This document shows, in pieces, positions 37,535-49,689 of a stretch of 64,000 nucleotides of DNA. Origin of the DNA: Gongronella butleri (Eukaryota; Mucoromycota; Mucoromycetes; Mucorales; Cunninghamellaceae); the NCBI GenBank assembly GCA_025201375.1, contig JAIWZP010000053.1, positions 62,001 to 126,000 of the forward strand, given 5' to 3'. Below the pieces are notes generated by a model that made no database searches, was not told the origin of the DNA, and saw nothing but the letters and a program-made list of their open reading frames with translations. A program made the translations under genes and the position numbers. Every line of letters begins with the position of its first letter. Position 1 is the first letter of the stretch.

Positions 37535-40179
37535 ATTGGAATAAAAGGGCAAGAAAAAAAAGATAAAAAAAAGAAATAAAAGAAAAAAAAAAGAGTGAAA
37601 GAAATGGGAAGAAAAGGGAAAAGGGAAGCTCGAGGGCCCCCCCGAGGAAGCGATGTTCTTTTTTTCCAAGTTTTGCGGGGGAAGGAATCGCCCAATAGCA
37701 AGAGTTTACATAATGTTCGCCAATCCTTATTTTTGATGCGCAAAAAAAAAAAGGTTGCTTCAGCCAAAAAGACGTCATGAGCCTTTTGCTTGTCCTCTTA
37801 GTAAGCGTGTTGCTGCCTATTATAAAGTTGCGCCCCCCTTACTTTTCACCAGCCTTGTGGTGCGCGCGTCCAACAGGTGCGTGTGCATGTTTTTTGCTCG
37901 AAAAATATCTTGGCAACCCCCCTTTCTTCCCACTGTTCAGGGTCCTCGTCTGAGAAAATAAACTCCCGGAAAATTTGCGTGTATCAATCCAGCTTTTGCG
38001 CCCCAAGCTGGCTGCAAAAAAAAAGCCCCTTCATCCCTTTTTGTCTCGTTCAGGGACGCTTGGGATTTTCTTTTTCGCTTCACTTGGTCAGATGATTGGT
38101 CCTGATTTCGTTCTACTTGCCCATTCAGGGAACACAGACACTTGTTGCGCTCTCCGCCTTCGCATGTGATCATCCCAATGGCAAAGACAGTGATGCGATC
38201 AAGTTGGTTTTGTAGACTTTTTGCCTTCAATGACTTGTTGCAGGTGCTCAAGGGGAAGGGGGGATAGCAACACGCCTTGGATGGCTCGTCAATTCACGTA
38301 AAAAAAAAAAAAAAAGGCCACCAAAGGGCCCTTTCCTCGGTAACACACCAGCAGAGATAAGGTTTGCAACCTTTTTGCCAATCCCGTAGGCAACCTCGGA
38401 ATCTCGCCCATATATGGCAACAAACTGCACACACATGGCCACACAAAAACACAGGTTGTCGCACACAGCGTACCGTGAATGGCCCTTTTGCACCTCCGCC
38501 CTCGCCTTTTCGTCAGGTTACACCGGGCAAGGGCCCACGCGCTCGCTGATTGGCCGATATTCATCGACGATAGCGCCCAATTGTGCCCAGCCTGGCCCTG
38601 CCAATTGGCACCGCGGACTCATTCCCTGGAGGAATTGTGCTTTTCATCGTGTGCACGCGGAATTATATATAGCGCGCTGGCTTATGTCATCGATCTTGAG
38701 TTACATACGTTGTTGAGCGTGGGCCAGGCGCGGCCGAGCGCGCGGGTGCCACAGATGAAGGGCCAGAAAAATAGGGAGGTGAGGGGCGTTCATTGCCCAA
38801 ATTGCCGGATTTGGCCAGATCGGATGACATCAGGCAAAGCCCAAGGAATTGAGAGAAAAAATAGAGCATCTATGCGACACTTGACAAGCGCAGCACCCTC
38901 GAGCATCACGCGCCCCGCAATGATTCGCATTAAAACCAGAAAGTGGTCTTGGTCGAGATTTTTCAATGAAACCTCACGTGCTCCAACGTGGGGGCTTGAA
39001 CGCTTGACGCTACAGCCCAATCGACCAAGGTCTCTCGTTGACCAAGGGTGTTTGAAAGCGCCAAAAGTGTTTGTCACGCGCAAACAGATCGCTTTTTCGT
39101 TAATTTTTCGCAGGTCTGCCTCTCAATTGCCGCTTGCCAAGCTGTGACAGGCACAAGGGTTGCCATTTGCCATTTGACAACCACGCACGTGAATCTGCTC
39201 ATCAAAAAGCACGCGGCGCCCCTTTTTGGGGACGACGTGTCAGCAAATCACGGTGCTGAAAAGCATAGCTTCCATTTTCACTAAAAGAAGACTCAATCCC
39301 AGAGCAAACGGACGCGTTTTTCACGTCTTTCATATGAATGCACTGATTGTGCGTCATGGACGTAGGAAGCCAATGGTTTACACAATGACGCGTCTCACAA
39401 AAACAGCAATTTAAACGAGAATTTCCGCGATTTTTCGCGCGTTGCGACGATGCAGTCCATGCATTCTGATAAAATCACCATGAATGCGTGCCATCCGCCC
39501 GGGATACGCTCACACAGCCACGAGTGCACAGAATGGAATCATCCACTTGCACGAAAAGCCAGGAAAAACACGCCAATCGCAATTTTGACATGACAAGCAC
39601 GAAATATTCGGCTGAAAACTCAAGACTGTGGCAGGACCTCCTTTGTTTTCCAGGCGGGGGTCCTTGAAAAACTGAACCTTTCACGCCCATCTGTGTATGT
39701 TGAGTTGTTTTTGAACAAAACTCGAGGGTTAAGCACCAACAAATGACGCCACACCAAGCGGGTAGGCGTCCAAGCGTGTGCCGTGGCGACACGCAACCAC
39801 TTGGGTAAGATCACGCGGTCCGTGCCATGCTCATCCTTGAGAAGTTTCTTATTTTAAACTGCTATTGATCCAAAATCGACCTTTGATCGTGCGCTCGTTT
39901 GTTGTAGACCCCCCCCCAGGTTAGCTGCTCGATGGTTTGTAAGAAATGCCAGAAGCGCGAGACGCGACGACGCGCCTAATCAATGTGTGCGCAGTGATCG
40001 TAAAAAAGACGCCACATCGCCAGCTGCCCGTGAAAAGCGCAAATTGAGAGCCAATGAGACGGGCGGAGTTTGTCTGTTTCATGCAAGGGAGTTTAGATGG
40101 GGCGCCAGAAGATCGTGTGCTTTTTCCTGCTCCACTTCTTCTTTGTTTCACTTTTTTTTTTTTATTGCAAACTTTCAAA
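37535..40179. other. Long intergenic region, no gene recognised
   Basis: 2.6 kb between the divergent zinc-finger and SDS23 genes. A promoter-like set lies at 38540-38670: CCAAT/ATTGG boxes (38548-38552 and 38602-38606) and TATATATAG at 38662. The downstream ATG at 38754 (MKGQKNRE, then a possible GTGAGG donor) could not be extended to a gene. A 222-codon frame (38479-39147) has no protein-like features. Confidence 0.45.
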
Positions 40180-41716
40180 ATGGCCCACCGAGAAGGCGTT
40201 ACCACCGAAAAGCACGACTGGACCATGGTCAAAGTGTCGTCACTGATAAAAGACCAGAACGTCATTGAAGTGTAAGCGGGCTTGACGGCGAACGAGCACA
40301 CGGAAACTCGCAAAACTCACTTTTGTTATTTTCCACTTTTTCTCACTTAGGGATGGCAACACGCCCGTGGAGCAAGCGTGCAACACGCTGATAAAGAACA
40401 ACATTTCGTCTGCGCCGGTGTTCACCATGGCGAGCCACAGCACGGGCGCGCCGCAAAAAAAATACGTGGGAATGTTCGATTATGGCGATGTGATTGCCTA
40501 TTTGCTGCTCGTTTTGAAGAATCCGTCTGCCGAACACAGCTCCTCGTTTGAAATCCAAGACATCGTGCAACGAGCAATGAATGGAAAACAGGTCCCAGTG
40601 TCCTTGGCAAGCGGTAAAGAGAATTTGTTTAATGTTTTGCTCTTTTTGACGACGCGGCTGACTCCCTTTTTGGGCCATCCCAGACCTGTCGCAGCGCAAT
40701 CCCTTCTACTCGATCCTTAGCGAGGCTACCTTGCTCTCTGCTGTGGAAGAATTCGCCTGTGGCACGCATCGACGTAAGTACAGAAACAAAAACGAAGAAA
40801 AAGAGCTGCGCCAAGATGAATTGGCAAGCGGCTGACGGCAAAAATGGATTCTAGTGTGCGTCATGCAACCCAATGGCCAAATCAAGGGCATCTTGTCGCA
40901 ATCCACTGTTGTCAAATACCTCTATGAGCATCGTCGCCAATTCCCACAAGTGGATGACTTGTTGAACAAGACGGTAAGGCATTGGATCCCAAAAAAAAAA
41001 AAAACGGGTGTGTGTGTGGAAAACACGCAATTTATGTCTTTTTGTCCCTTTCTGTCTCGCAGCTGAGGCAGTTGAAGCTTGGTGAAACTGAAATCATTTC
41101 TGTCAATTCGGAATCGCCAGTGTTGGAAGCTATGTCGCAGATGAGCGAGCATGGCGTGTCGTCTGTCGCCGTCCTTGGCCACATGGGCGTGATCATGGGC
41201 AACATCAGCATGACGGATGTCAAGGTAGGCATCAATGAGAGCCGCAAGTGAGCAAAGCAAAATGGAAAATTTGATCGCATTTTCTTCTTTTGGGACTACG
41301 TATGATAGCATGTCTTGCGAAGCTTCAATCACCGCATGCTCTGGGAAACGTGCCTTCAATTCGTCAGTCTCATTCGTACACAGCAAGGAATTGAAGATGG
41401 CCAGGTCCGTAAAAAAAAGAAAATATGAAAAAAAGACGTAAAAATGCACTTTGTCGCATGAAACTCAATGGCTCTTCTCTTCCTTTCATAGGATCGCCTA
41501 CCTGTATTTGACGTGCGCCTTGACACGACGCTTGGATTTGCTATTGCCAAGTTGCTTGCCACGCAATCGCATCGCGTCTGGGTGACTGATGATCACGATC
41601 GTCCTCATGGTGTGCTTTCACTCACCGACATCATGGCATCCGTAGCTGCACTGATGGGCGTCGCGCCGTCAGGCACACGACGCACGAGCGTGTCGCGTCC
41701 ATCATTCAAAACTTGA
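40180..41716 (+). CDS. SDS23: SDS23/Moc1-like protein with four CBS motifs
   Basis: Seven exons: 40180-40271, 40351-40613, 40684-40773, 40855-40973, 41063-41224, 41309-41404 and 41492-41716; 348 aa. CBS-type strands and helices repeat four times: SSLIKDQNVIEVDGNTPVEQ with PVFT...VGMFDYGDVIAYLL, NPFYSILSEATLLSAVEEF with GILSQSTVVKYLY, SVNSESPVLEAMSQMSEHG with GNISMTDVK, and PVFDVRLDTTLGFAIAKLLA with GVLSLTDIMASV. The stretch IRTQQGIEDGQDRLPVF is characteristic of Sds23. Sds23/Moc1 proteins bind adenine nucleotides and restrain PP2A-type phosphatase in the response to nutrients and in mitotic timing. Six short introns lie between or inside the CBS units. Confidence 0.88.
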
Positions 41717-42353
41717 GGAATTGGGTGGCCAGGATCTTTTTTTTTTTTGCTTTGAGCGCATTTTTATTGACGTGTTGCTGCACCGTTTTATTTTTACTTG
41801 TTGCACACTTTTTTTTCTGACTTGTCCCACGTCCTTCCTTTTTTTACGAACCAAAATTGGTAATAAAAATTAACGTCGCGCGTTTTGTCCACTTTGTTTT
41901 TTTTTCGCGTGTTCCGTACTGTAGACCTTGGTATGATAGCGTATTCATATTTTTCGACGGCCTTTGGTTGCACAGTCTGCAGTTCTTGGACTTTGTGGCG
42001 AATGAAATGTTCCTGGGGAGGCTTTTGTCAGCTGAATACGTTCTTCTTGACGAAGGCGATGCCCTTCTTGTAATTTTCTGGGCAAAGGCGGATCAGCAAC
42101 TTGCCATCGTGGCGCTGGCTACGCCAAACTTTTAATTTAAGCCCACAATGAACACAAATCCGCAGCCACATAAAATGAAATTGCCAATTCGCGGGCTGAG
42201 TCTTGTGGTGAGGTAGTAACACTCTTGCGCTGGGAATCGTGCAACGCACGATCCTCTAAAAAAAAAGCCAGGTTTTTTTTTAATTGCCATCGACTTTTTT
42301 GTTCCTTTTTCCCCATTTCATTCCAGTCGTTGTTTTTTTTTCTTTTTTCCAAT
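41717..42353. other. Intergenic region, no gene established
   Basis: 640 bp. On the minus strand 42249-42028 there is a 73-codon frame from a possible ATG whose end (GKLLIRLCPENYKKGIAFVK) looks protein-like, and skipping 27 bases after it would continue for another 50 plausible residues. No family was recognised and the intron would be too short, so no gene is called. One TACTGTA at 41917. Confidence 0.4.
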
Positions 42354-42768
42354 ATGAGCGCATCTTCTTCGGCCGTCAAGAGCATACTGGACACGACTTC
42401 GAAGGCTGAATCGAGCGCTTGGCCTATGAGCAAGGTCAATGCATGGCTGTGCAGCAATGGTTTTCGCGTCGTTGTGTCCATCTTTCAAAGTGTGTAATCG
42501 TGGGTCGTGTAAAAAAACTTCAATCGTTCTGACACTTCATTTTCACCCCAAAGGATACAATATTGTGGATGATCGATTTACCTCATTATCAATGAACACA
42601 TTGTTTCATCTTGCGGGCGACAGAATCACTTGGGCCGAAGTAGAACGTTTCATTGACTGCTTGCAGAAAACGAGCGCTTCATTTGATGTAACGGAATGCA
42701 CGCTAATTGGAAGCAATTGAACTTAATTTCTTTTTTTCTTTTCTTTTCTTTTCTTTTCTTTTCTTTTC

Positions 42769-42819
<51 letters not shown>

Positions 42820-45162
42820 ACATTATATAGCCGGAAGGCATTTTGCAAGAACCCAAGCCTAGAAAATTTTACATAAGCGCGAGATCTCAAAGAAGAGAAG
42901 CCCATTTGATTGTCCCTTCGGATCGACATGTCTCCACAATCAAACATATGATTGCCCGTGCTCTTCATTTATGGGATCCATATCCGCGCTACAATTTCAA
43001 GAAAGGGCGCATGCAAAAGGATGAATTGATCTACCAAGAGTGTGCGGACGACTGCGACTTTTTCCAGCATTGCTACCTATCCTCGGAAGCGAGCCCTAGC
43101 GAATATTTTGTAGAACCGATATTTATGAACAACATACAACTCCTACCTGCACCTTACTGGCTGTTCAGAAGAATTGAGGACTACCTTCCAGATTGTCAAG
43201 TGAATATGCAAAGGCCATTTCTCTGCGTCACACCAAGTGGCGATCCAGATTTCTTTTTTGGCCAGTCGGCACGCACTGTTCAAAATGTCTCGATCAGCGA
43301 TTTGGCGAAAAGTTATATCGCGGTGGCACACAATGTTCATCAGCCAATTTCGGATTACTACCAGCCTGCCTCGCCATTTGTCGGGGACTGTGTCGTCCAA
43401 TTGACTCCCAATAACGCTGCCAAGCACGATTTCTGCGATTATCCATCAAGCTCTGCCTTTCTTTCGATGTACCATGTCCATACCGCTGCTGAATACTTTG
43501 ACAAACTCATCAAGGCATGGGAAAAGCCGCGCTCTGTTGACAAGTCGACCTTTTCAAATATATGCGACCAATACGACATTGACAATTTGAGCGACTTGGT
43601 CCTGGTTGTCACTGATTCTTCAGCTGCAGAATCGTCAACATGCAGCATTGATGATGCAAACAACGCTAGTTCTTCTAGTGCAACCTTGCCTAAACCATCT
43701 GTAGATCAGACGGAATCCCGTGGAAATATTCCAGTCGAAAACGACAGCCATTTGATGGAACTGCATCACGCCTGGATGGACCGAATCATGCCACCAGCGC
43801 AATTTTACGACAACATGTTTGAGCCGCTACCCGCGGTCGCAGGATCAGAAGCTTCACGACATTTTTATTCAGATTTGGGTTTTTCAGATTTGCTGACGTC
43901 TCCAACACAGCACTCTGTCAGTCCACAGCACTCTGTCAGTTCACAGCACGATTTGTACATGGTGACACCCGAAGGGCTTATGATCTCTCCAATAGCGCAA
44001 GATGTTGGAGCATCTTTATCTAGTGCCTCGCTTGCGACTGTGGCAAATTCACCGAAGTCAGATCTTAGCACAAGCACGCGCCCCTCGCAAAATGCAAGCG
44101 CGTTTGATTCGTACGCGCGTACTTCTCGCGTAAAATCCAAAGGGTCATCGAAAGGTCGATCGCACCGCTCCATGAGATCTAGCAATGCTGGCTCGTCCTC
44201 TCAGGGCTCGCGGGAACTGACCCGCTCTTCACGTGGTGTCGCGTCATACCATTCTCTGGAAGGTGATGGTCGCAGTGCTAGCAACAGGCAGAGAAGCAAT
44301 ATCATGAATGCCATTAATGAACGCTTGGCCAATGCGCGCTTGCGCAAGGGGCTGACCACATGGGTGCGCGGCCAATTGATTGGCGCCGGCGGGTTTTCGC
44401 GCGTCTTTCACGCGTTCAACATTAGCGCATGTCAATGGATGGTGGCCAAGCGTGTCAGCAAGCCGAACAAGCTAACCTCTGGTGACATCAATAATGAAAT
44501 CAAGCTGCTGTCTCGTTTCAGCCACAGAAACATTGTAAAGAAAACGAAAACAGGGGAAAAAAGCAAGACAGGCGCTGATTTTCGTGTCTGACGTGCTTTT
44601 AATTATTTATTTAGGTACAATATCTTGGATACGACATCGATCATCAGAATCTATATCTGTACATCTTTTTGGAGTATGTTGCCGGTGGAAGCTTGAGATT
44701 CCTACTAAACATACGTGGTCCATGTCCACCGGCCATTGCTCAGTTTTTGACTCACCAAATCACGACCGGGCTAGTCTACCTTCATGAGAATCAAGTGATT
44801 CATCGAGTGAGCCGCCAGGGAAAAAAAGAAACAACAAAAAACTAACAAATGTATTACAATGCGCTTTTTTTTCTTCGTTTGGGACATTGAAAGGACATGA
44901 AATCAGACAATATTTTGATTGATGAACAAGGCATCTGCAAGATCACGGACTTTGGTCTCTCGAGAATCTGCACATCTGCAGCGTACGATTCGATTTCCAT
45001 GATGTCGTTTGGTGGCACGCCCAATTGGATGGCCCCCGAGGCGGTACGTCAACAATCATGCAGTGCCAAGCTCGATATTTGGGGCCTGGGCTGCGTGGTC
45101 ATTGAATTGATGACAGGTGGCAGGCCATGGGGGGATGCGGCTCTTTATGAGATCATCTACAA

Positions 45163-45220
<58 letters not shown>

Positions 45221-45500
45221 CGTGTTTGTGCTGATCCATGCCTCATTTGATTAGCTTGAAATGGGGACGCAACCCCCTGTCCCTGAGAATTGCCCTGCGC
45301 ATGCAAGCTCCTTCATCAAAGATTGCTTGGCAGTGTAAGAAATGCAAATAAATCGTCATTTTATTGATGTTCACGTTTTTTTTTTTCTTTTCTTCTCAAT
45401 GATCAGGGAAAAGGATGAGCGGCCGACGGCCGCAGCACTGCTTCATGATCATCCTTGGTTCAGAGTGACGCCAAAGATCCGTGGGTACAAAACAAGGTAA
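42354..45500 (+). CDS. byr2: Byr2/Ste11-like MAP kinase kinase kinase (SAM, Ras-binding, kinase)
   Basis: Seven exons: 42354-42489, 42554-42687, 42831-44534, 44615-44806, 44894-45163, 45255-45334 and 45407-45500; 869 aa. Residues about 20-85 form a SAM domain (VNAWLCSNGF ... LFHLAGDRITWAEVERFI). Residues 95-175 (RKFYISARSQRREAHLIVPS, HMIARALHLW) resemble the Byr2 Ras-binding domain. A Ser-rich linker follows. The kinase domain has LIGAGGFSRVF (about 604-612), the ATP lysine in VAKRV (about 629), HRDMKSDN (D723), DFG at 741-743, GTPNWMAPEA and KLDIWGLGCVVIELMTGGRPW. It would start the MAPK cascade for mating or stress downstream of Ras. Intron 1 uses a GTGTGT donor chosen by phase. Intron 2 contains a (CTTTT)n run and intron 5 has 54 A after GT. 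The 3' end has an alternative described in the findings. Confidence 0.9.
42738..42818 (+). repeat. (CTTTT)n microsatellite and T-run inside an intron
   Basis: About ten units of cttttc-type pentamer run into an uninterrupted T tract of about 30 bases, ending just before the acceptor ttatatag at 42830 of the kinase gene. Confidence 0.9.
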
Positions 45501-46271
45501 GAAGAAGAAAAAAAGGGATGATCGGCAAGTTGATCATCCTTTCACGGGCATTGAGATGTGTCATGCATTACGCGCCCCCCCTCGGTCGACCACAAATGAG
45601 GAGCTGCGCGCTGCGGCTTTGCGCATTTGCCCTGTGCCGCATGTTGTTCATCCTGTCTCTGCTTCTTTTTTTAATCGCCAGGACTTCCATTGGTGTGTTT
45701 GAAGGTGGAACACCTGCTCCTATGCATTGGAGAAATGAAATTCATACACGCACATAGTGCGTGCGTGTACATGTTGCTGGCTAATGAAGAAAGGAGGCGG
45801 GGTAACCTGCATGAACAGGCATTTTACCCCCCTATTTTTGACAAGGCAAACAAAAACCTTATTTTTCAGGGAAAAGAAGGGGCCAGGGGCGGTGCCGGAT
45901 GGGCAGGGAAATGGCCATGGAGAAAGCACACAGCACACGACGGAGAAAGAAAAAAAAAGGGAGGATATTCATGTTTTACTGATTTGAAACAGCGGTGTAA
46001 TATAAGTATTTACATAATCATAAGCTAAAAGAAAAAGAGAGACGGGCAAGGAGAGGGGTTTGTGAACTGTACACGAAGAGGGGGGCGAACAAAGAAACAT
46101 TTGTGAGGCGAGACTCTGAATAAAGAAAAAAAGGAAGGGGCAAGGGGGGAGGGCAAAGCGGGAAGAAAGCAAGTAAAAAAAAGAAAAAAAAAAAGAAAAA
46201 AGAGGAGAGATCGCCCACGGTAAGGCCAGGGAGCGACTAATTGGGGGTTGGGGGGTTGGGAAAGGATTAAA
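45501..46271. other. Convergent intergenic region (MAPKKK / bZIP)
   Basis: 770 bp. It contains a possible last exon of the kinase gene (45684-45757) and purine-rich tracts (45945-46210). No other gene recognised. Confidence 0.5.
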
Positions 46272-47443
46272 TCAACCATTGGTTGTCTGTTCGGGCTGTC
46301 TGAGAGGCGGGCGGTGTCGTGTGCGAAGAATAGATGCAAGATCGTCCAAGACACGTCCATGATCGGACGGGGTATCACTGCTGCCGCGGCGTGTCTGTCG
46401 TTGATTGCTTTCCTTGTCCCAATGGGCGATTGGAATGGGGCGGAATACGGACGACGCGGCAGCGGCGGAAGAGGAAGTAGAGGAGGAATTGGAGGAAGAA
46501 GTGGGAGGCGGGGGTAGAATGGGCAATGAAGGGCCGACGGTTCTGCCTGGTGAGCCTAATGAGGGTGTCGTCGGCAACGAGGATGGCGTGGATGCTGGGC
46601 TAGCCTCATTATTCGGGGTGGACACGGGCTGGGACGATGCTGAGAGTGTGGGTGACGTGTAGGCATTGTGTGTGTGTGGCGCATTGGAAGCATTGGCTGG
46701 ATGATGGTGATGCGATGCAACGGCCGGATGATGCTGATGGTCGGCATGGAGTGGGCGAGGCAAAGGTGGCAGCGAATTGGACGAGTCATAAGGTGCGTAT
46801 TGCCGGGAATAGCCGCTGGTTGTGTTTGTGGGAGGAATTGAAGAAGAAGAAGCGCCATGGCTGTTGCTGGTATGATGCGCACTAGGCGATGCAGTTGGTG
46901 ACGACGACAACGCATGGCCATTGCCAATGCCATTGCCATTCTCCACCTCCCACAGGCGATATTTCAGCCGCGCATTCTCTTTTTCAAGCGCATCCACGCG
47001 CTCCTTGAGCAATTCCATGTCACGCACCTTGGCCTCGAGCTCCTTGACATACATTTCCTTGCGGATGCGGAAATTCATCTGCGCAATGCGGTTTTGCTTT
47101 TTGCGGCGCTCTACCTGCGACAGCTGACGAAAAAAAAAAAAAAAAGGCAAAAAATGAGCCATTTGTCCCTTTTCTTTTTGTTTCGCTCAGGGCACGCCCA
47201 ATTTGCCTTGTTCTTACCTCTTTGGACTGCATATCAGAGTCGGAAGCTTCTGCTCGTCGTGATAAAAAAAAAAGAATAAAAAAAGAAAGAAAAAAAAAAA
47301 AAAGAGGGAGAAAGGGCAAAAAAGGGGAAGGTGAATGGGGCGGTATTGCGGTTTACATAAGCAGCCGAGGAGCGAGCGGCGGGTCAGCGCTTACCTTCCA
47401 GTGAGTCAGAGATCACCAGGCGACGACGTTTCTCGTTGGGCAT
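46272..47443 (-). CDS. bZIP transcription factor (Yap/Pap1-like basic region)
   Basis: Three exons, 47443-47395, 47249-47218 and 47123-46272, giving 310 aa. Residues 1-27 are basic and then acidic (MPNEKRRRLVISDSLE). The basic region ERRKKQNRIAQMNFRIRKE (about 32-50) fits the NxxAQxxFRxRK pattern of fungal Yap/Pap1 factors, with M and N at two usually Arg/Ala positions. A heptad coiled coil follows (LEAKVRDMELLKERVDALEK). The remaining 200 residues are Ser/Pro/His-rich. No Cys-rich redox domain is present, so this is not a classical oxidative-stress Yap1. The acceptor of exon 2 lies in GAGCAG, so two in-frame choices differ by one Ala codon. Confidence 0.88.
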
Positions 47444-47802
47444 GGATTAGGCGGCGGCAAACGGAGAGAAAAAGAACAGAAAGAGGCACAAACGCGACAC
47501 TGGGAGCCAAGAAGAGCGAAAAAAAAAAGTGTTGAAGAAAGAAAAAAAAAATCAGGAAGGAAAAAGAAAAAGAAATGACTAAGTTCGTCGTCGTCTGATG
47601 ATGAAGTATTTCGGAGCGGGCCATCCACTTTTGTGTCACCATCCCCTTTGGCTTGGACGACTTTTTTTTTTTTTTTTTTCCCCTGGCCTCCAACCTTCCA
47701 ACAAGCAGCAGAAGCACACACCCAATGCTTTGGCTCTCTGTCCCCTTGAGTCAGTCTAGACGCACTCATATACAAAGCATGTCCACAAGCAGCAAGGCAC
47801 AT

Positions 47803-48003
47803 CTACATTGCAGCTGCCCTGGCCTCAATTCGCCCTTTTATTTTTGTTTTGTTCTTGGGCGATCCATTCACCCGAGCCGGGTTGCACTGCATCATCCGCC
47901 TTAATGATGACATAATGGGTGATTCGGTGTGACATTTTAGGATGTCTTTTTTTGCCACATGCACGACGAATCGCAGCACCAAATCGCCCAATTCTTCCGC
48001 CAT
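47803..48003 (-). CDS. Possible small protein, 66 aa, unknown
   Basis: An ATG at 48003 opens a 66-codon frame starting MAEELGDLVLRFVVHVAKKD, divergent from the next gene with 131 bp between starts. The N-terminal half looks like ordinary protein, while the C-terminal half is basic and of low complexity and includes an aataaa word. It could be the first exon of a gene whose other exons I cannot place, or chance. Confidence 0.25.
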   Translation of the reverse strand: MAEELGDLVLRFVVHVAKKDILKCHTESPIMSSLRRMMQCNPARVNGSPKNKTKIKGRIEARAAAM

Positions 48004-48134
48004 TGGCCGTCTCTCATGAAAGTCGGGATTTGAAATGACGTGTGTTTACCCAGACAACATGGCGCCAGTTTTTTTGCACATTTCGCTTTTCTTCCTCACC
48101 CCTTGTCGTCCATTTTATATTCTTTTCTTCTTAA

Positions 48135-49451
48135 ATGTCGCATCGCTTGCTATTACAACGACCACCTCAGCAACTTGTAGCATTCACGGCAAGGAATTCG
48201 TCACGCGCACGCTTTGGCACGTCGAGCTATCAATGGTTCCAGCGGTTTTTGAACGCAAAGGAAGAGCAACAACTGTACAAAAGCCTGACACAGGTCTTCC
48301 GCGACCGCTTAAATGACAAGACATCTCATAGTGAGCAGTCTTATAGCAACATCATTGACCACGTGATCTTTGGCACGCAACATACGCCGTCGCCATGGTC
48401 GTCGCTCCAAGATACCCTGTCGCCGCCGCATGAAAACACAAAACTCACGCTTGCGAAGCTCGAGGCATTCACACGGGACATTGACGACGCCGGCAGGACC
48501 AACGACACGACGAAATTGGACGCATTGTGGGTGGAAATCCAGCAAGCAGGGCAGCAAGTGCCGACGACCATGTACAATCGCCTTTTACGTGCGTATTTGC
48601 AAGACAAGGACCTGGAACGAGGGATTTTGCGTGCGGAATCGGTGATCAAGACAATGCTGGACAATCAAAAGAGATTGCCAACGACACGCACATGCACGTA
48701 CATGATGCAAGCATATCTGCGGCGGCAAAAGATGGGCGATGCGCGCCGTTATGCGACCATGATGCAGCAATTCTCGCTGACCAAGCTGCGCACGTCGTTT
48801 GACTGCGGCATCATGCTTCAATTCCTTGCTCAGAGCGGTGATGCGCACGCCATTGACATCCTTTGGCAGGGCGTGCTGCGCCACAAGGATATGATCCAGC
48901 CAACACCCGCCCTGTACACCACATATGTCGAATGGCTCGTCACACAGCCCACTCACGCCCTCAACAAAGATACCATGCGCCCTCACCACCACCTGCCACC
49001 GTCCACGTTTGCCACGCGCCTCGTGGACACCACGCGGTCACTCCTCGAACTCAAGAAACCACAAAAATCGTCGGTTTGGATTCAACACCGCGTGTCCATT
49101 TGGCTGCAAGTCGCCCAGCAGCTTACAAACAGCGACCACTGCATCCTAGCCGAGCAGCTGCTCCTGCACCTTGAGCACGTTGTTGACGAGACTACCACCC
49201 AACATCCATCCGCCACGCGCCAAGGCACAGAGGCCATACAGCATCTGCTTTATACGTACCTCTTGCAAGCCCAGGATCTCAAGGTCGTCGCCTTTTACGT
49301 TCGTCTACGCCAATCAGGCGTCAAACAGGATGTCTTTGGCACAGATCTTGTCAAAACAATTAGCGACATTGTTGATCGTGTACGTCGCGGCTCGCTCTCA
49401 TTAGATCAACAAGCCCTGATGGACGAATACGGCTGTGTGTCCCAGGCATGA
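48135..49451 (+). CDS. PPR-like helical-repeat protein, probably mitochondrial
   Basis: Single exon, 438 aa. The N-terminus (MSHRLLLQRPPQQLVAFTAR) is basic and free of acidic residues, as in mitochondrial presequences. The middle has tandem helical hairpins spaced by about 35 residues: LDALWVEIQQAGQQVPTTMY, NRLLRAYLQDKDLERGILRA, CTYMMQAYLRRQKMGDARRY, DCGIMLQFLAQSGDAHAIDI and, near the end, LLYTYLLQAQDLKVVAFYVR. This is the pattern of pentatricopeptide repeats, though the consensus is weak. Fungal PPR proteins act in mitochondrial RNA processing or translation. AATAAA follows about 65 bp after the stop. The lack of introns is unusual for this window. Confidence 0.6.
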   Translation: MSHRLLLQRPPQQLVAFTARNSSRARFGTSSYQWFQRFLNAKEEQQLYKSLTQVFRDRLNDKTSHSEQSYSNIIDHVIFGTQHTPSPWSSLQDTLSPPHENTKLTLAKLEAFTRDIDDAGRTNDTTKLDALWVEIQQAGQQVPTTMYNRLLRAYLQDKDLERGILRAESVIKTMLDNQKRLPTTRTCTYMMQAYLRRQKMGDARRYATMMQQFSLTKLRTSFDCGIMLQFLAQSGDAHAIDILWQGVLRHKDMIQPTPALYTTYVEWLVTQPTHALNKDTMRPHHHLPPSTFATRLVDTTRSLLELKKPQKSSVWIQHRVSIWLQVAQQLTNSDHCILAEQLLLHLEHVVDETTTQHPSATRQGTEAIQHLLYTYLLQAQDLKVVAFYVRLRQSGVKQDVFGTDLVKTISDIVDRVRRGSLSLDQQALMDEYGCVSQA

Positions 49452-49689
49452 TTCTTTGTTTCCCTCTCTCTTGTGTACATAGCTGATTGATAATGACAGT
49501 CATTTTGAAAAATGAAAATAAAATGCCATGACAAATACACAATTAATGCATTTCACATGCAATTATCACAAGGAGTCCACTTTTTTAGCGATCGCCATAG
49601 AATCATGGCAATTGTTGGGTCATTTGCATCAGCCATCACCCAGATTCCAAATTTGGTACGGTTTGGACAGGCATCTTCATAGAAGGTTG

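Noticed and set aside
38479..39147. 222-codon plus-strand frame between the zinc-finger and SDS23 genes
   Set aside because: It crosses the promoter-like CCAAT/TATA set, has no protein-like pattern or motif and no good start; probably chance.
42028..42249. Small minus-strand frame between SDS23 and the MAPKKK
   Set aside because: Part of it looks coding, but no family was recognised and the only continuation needs a 27-base intron.
42843..44591. Treating the 582-codon frame as a complete kinase gene
   Set aside because: It lacks HRD and DFG motifs; these are supplied by downstream exons and the SAM domain by upstream exons.
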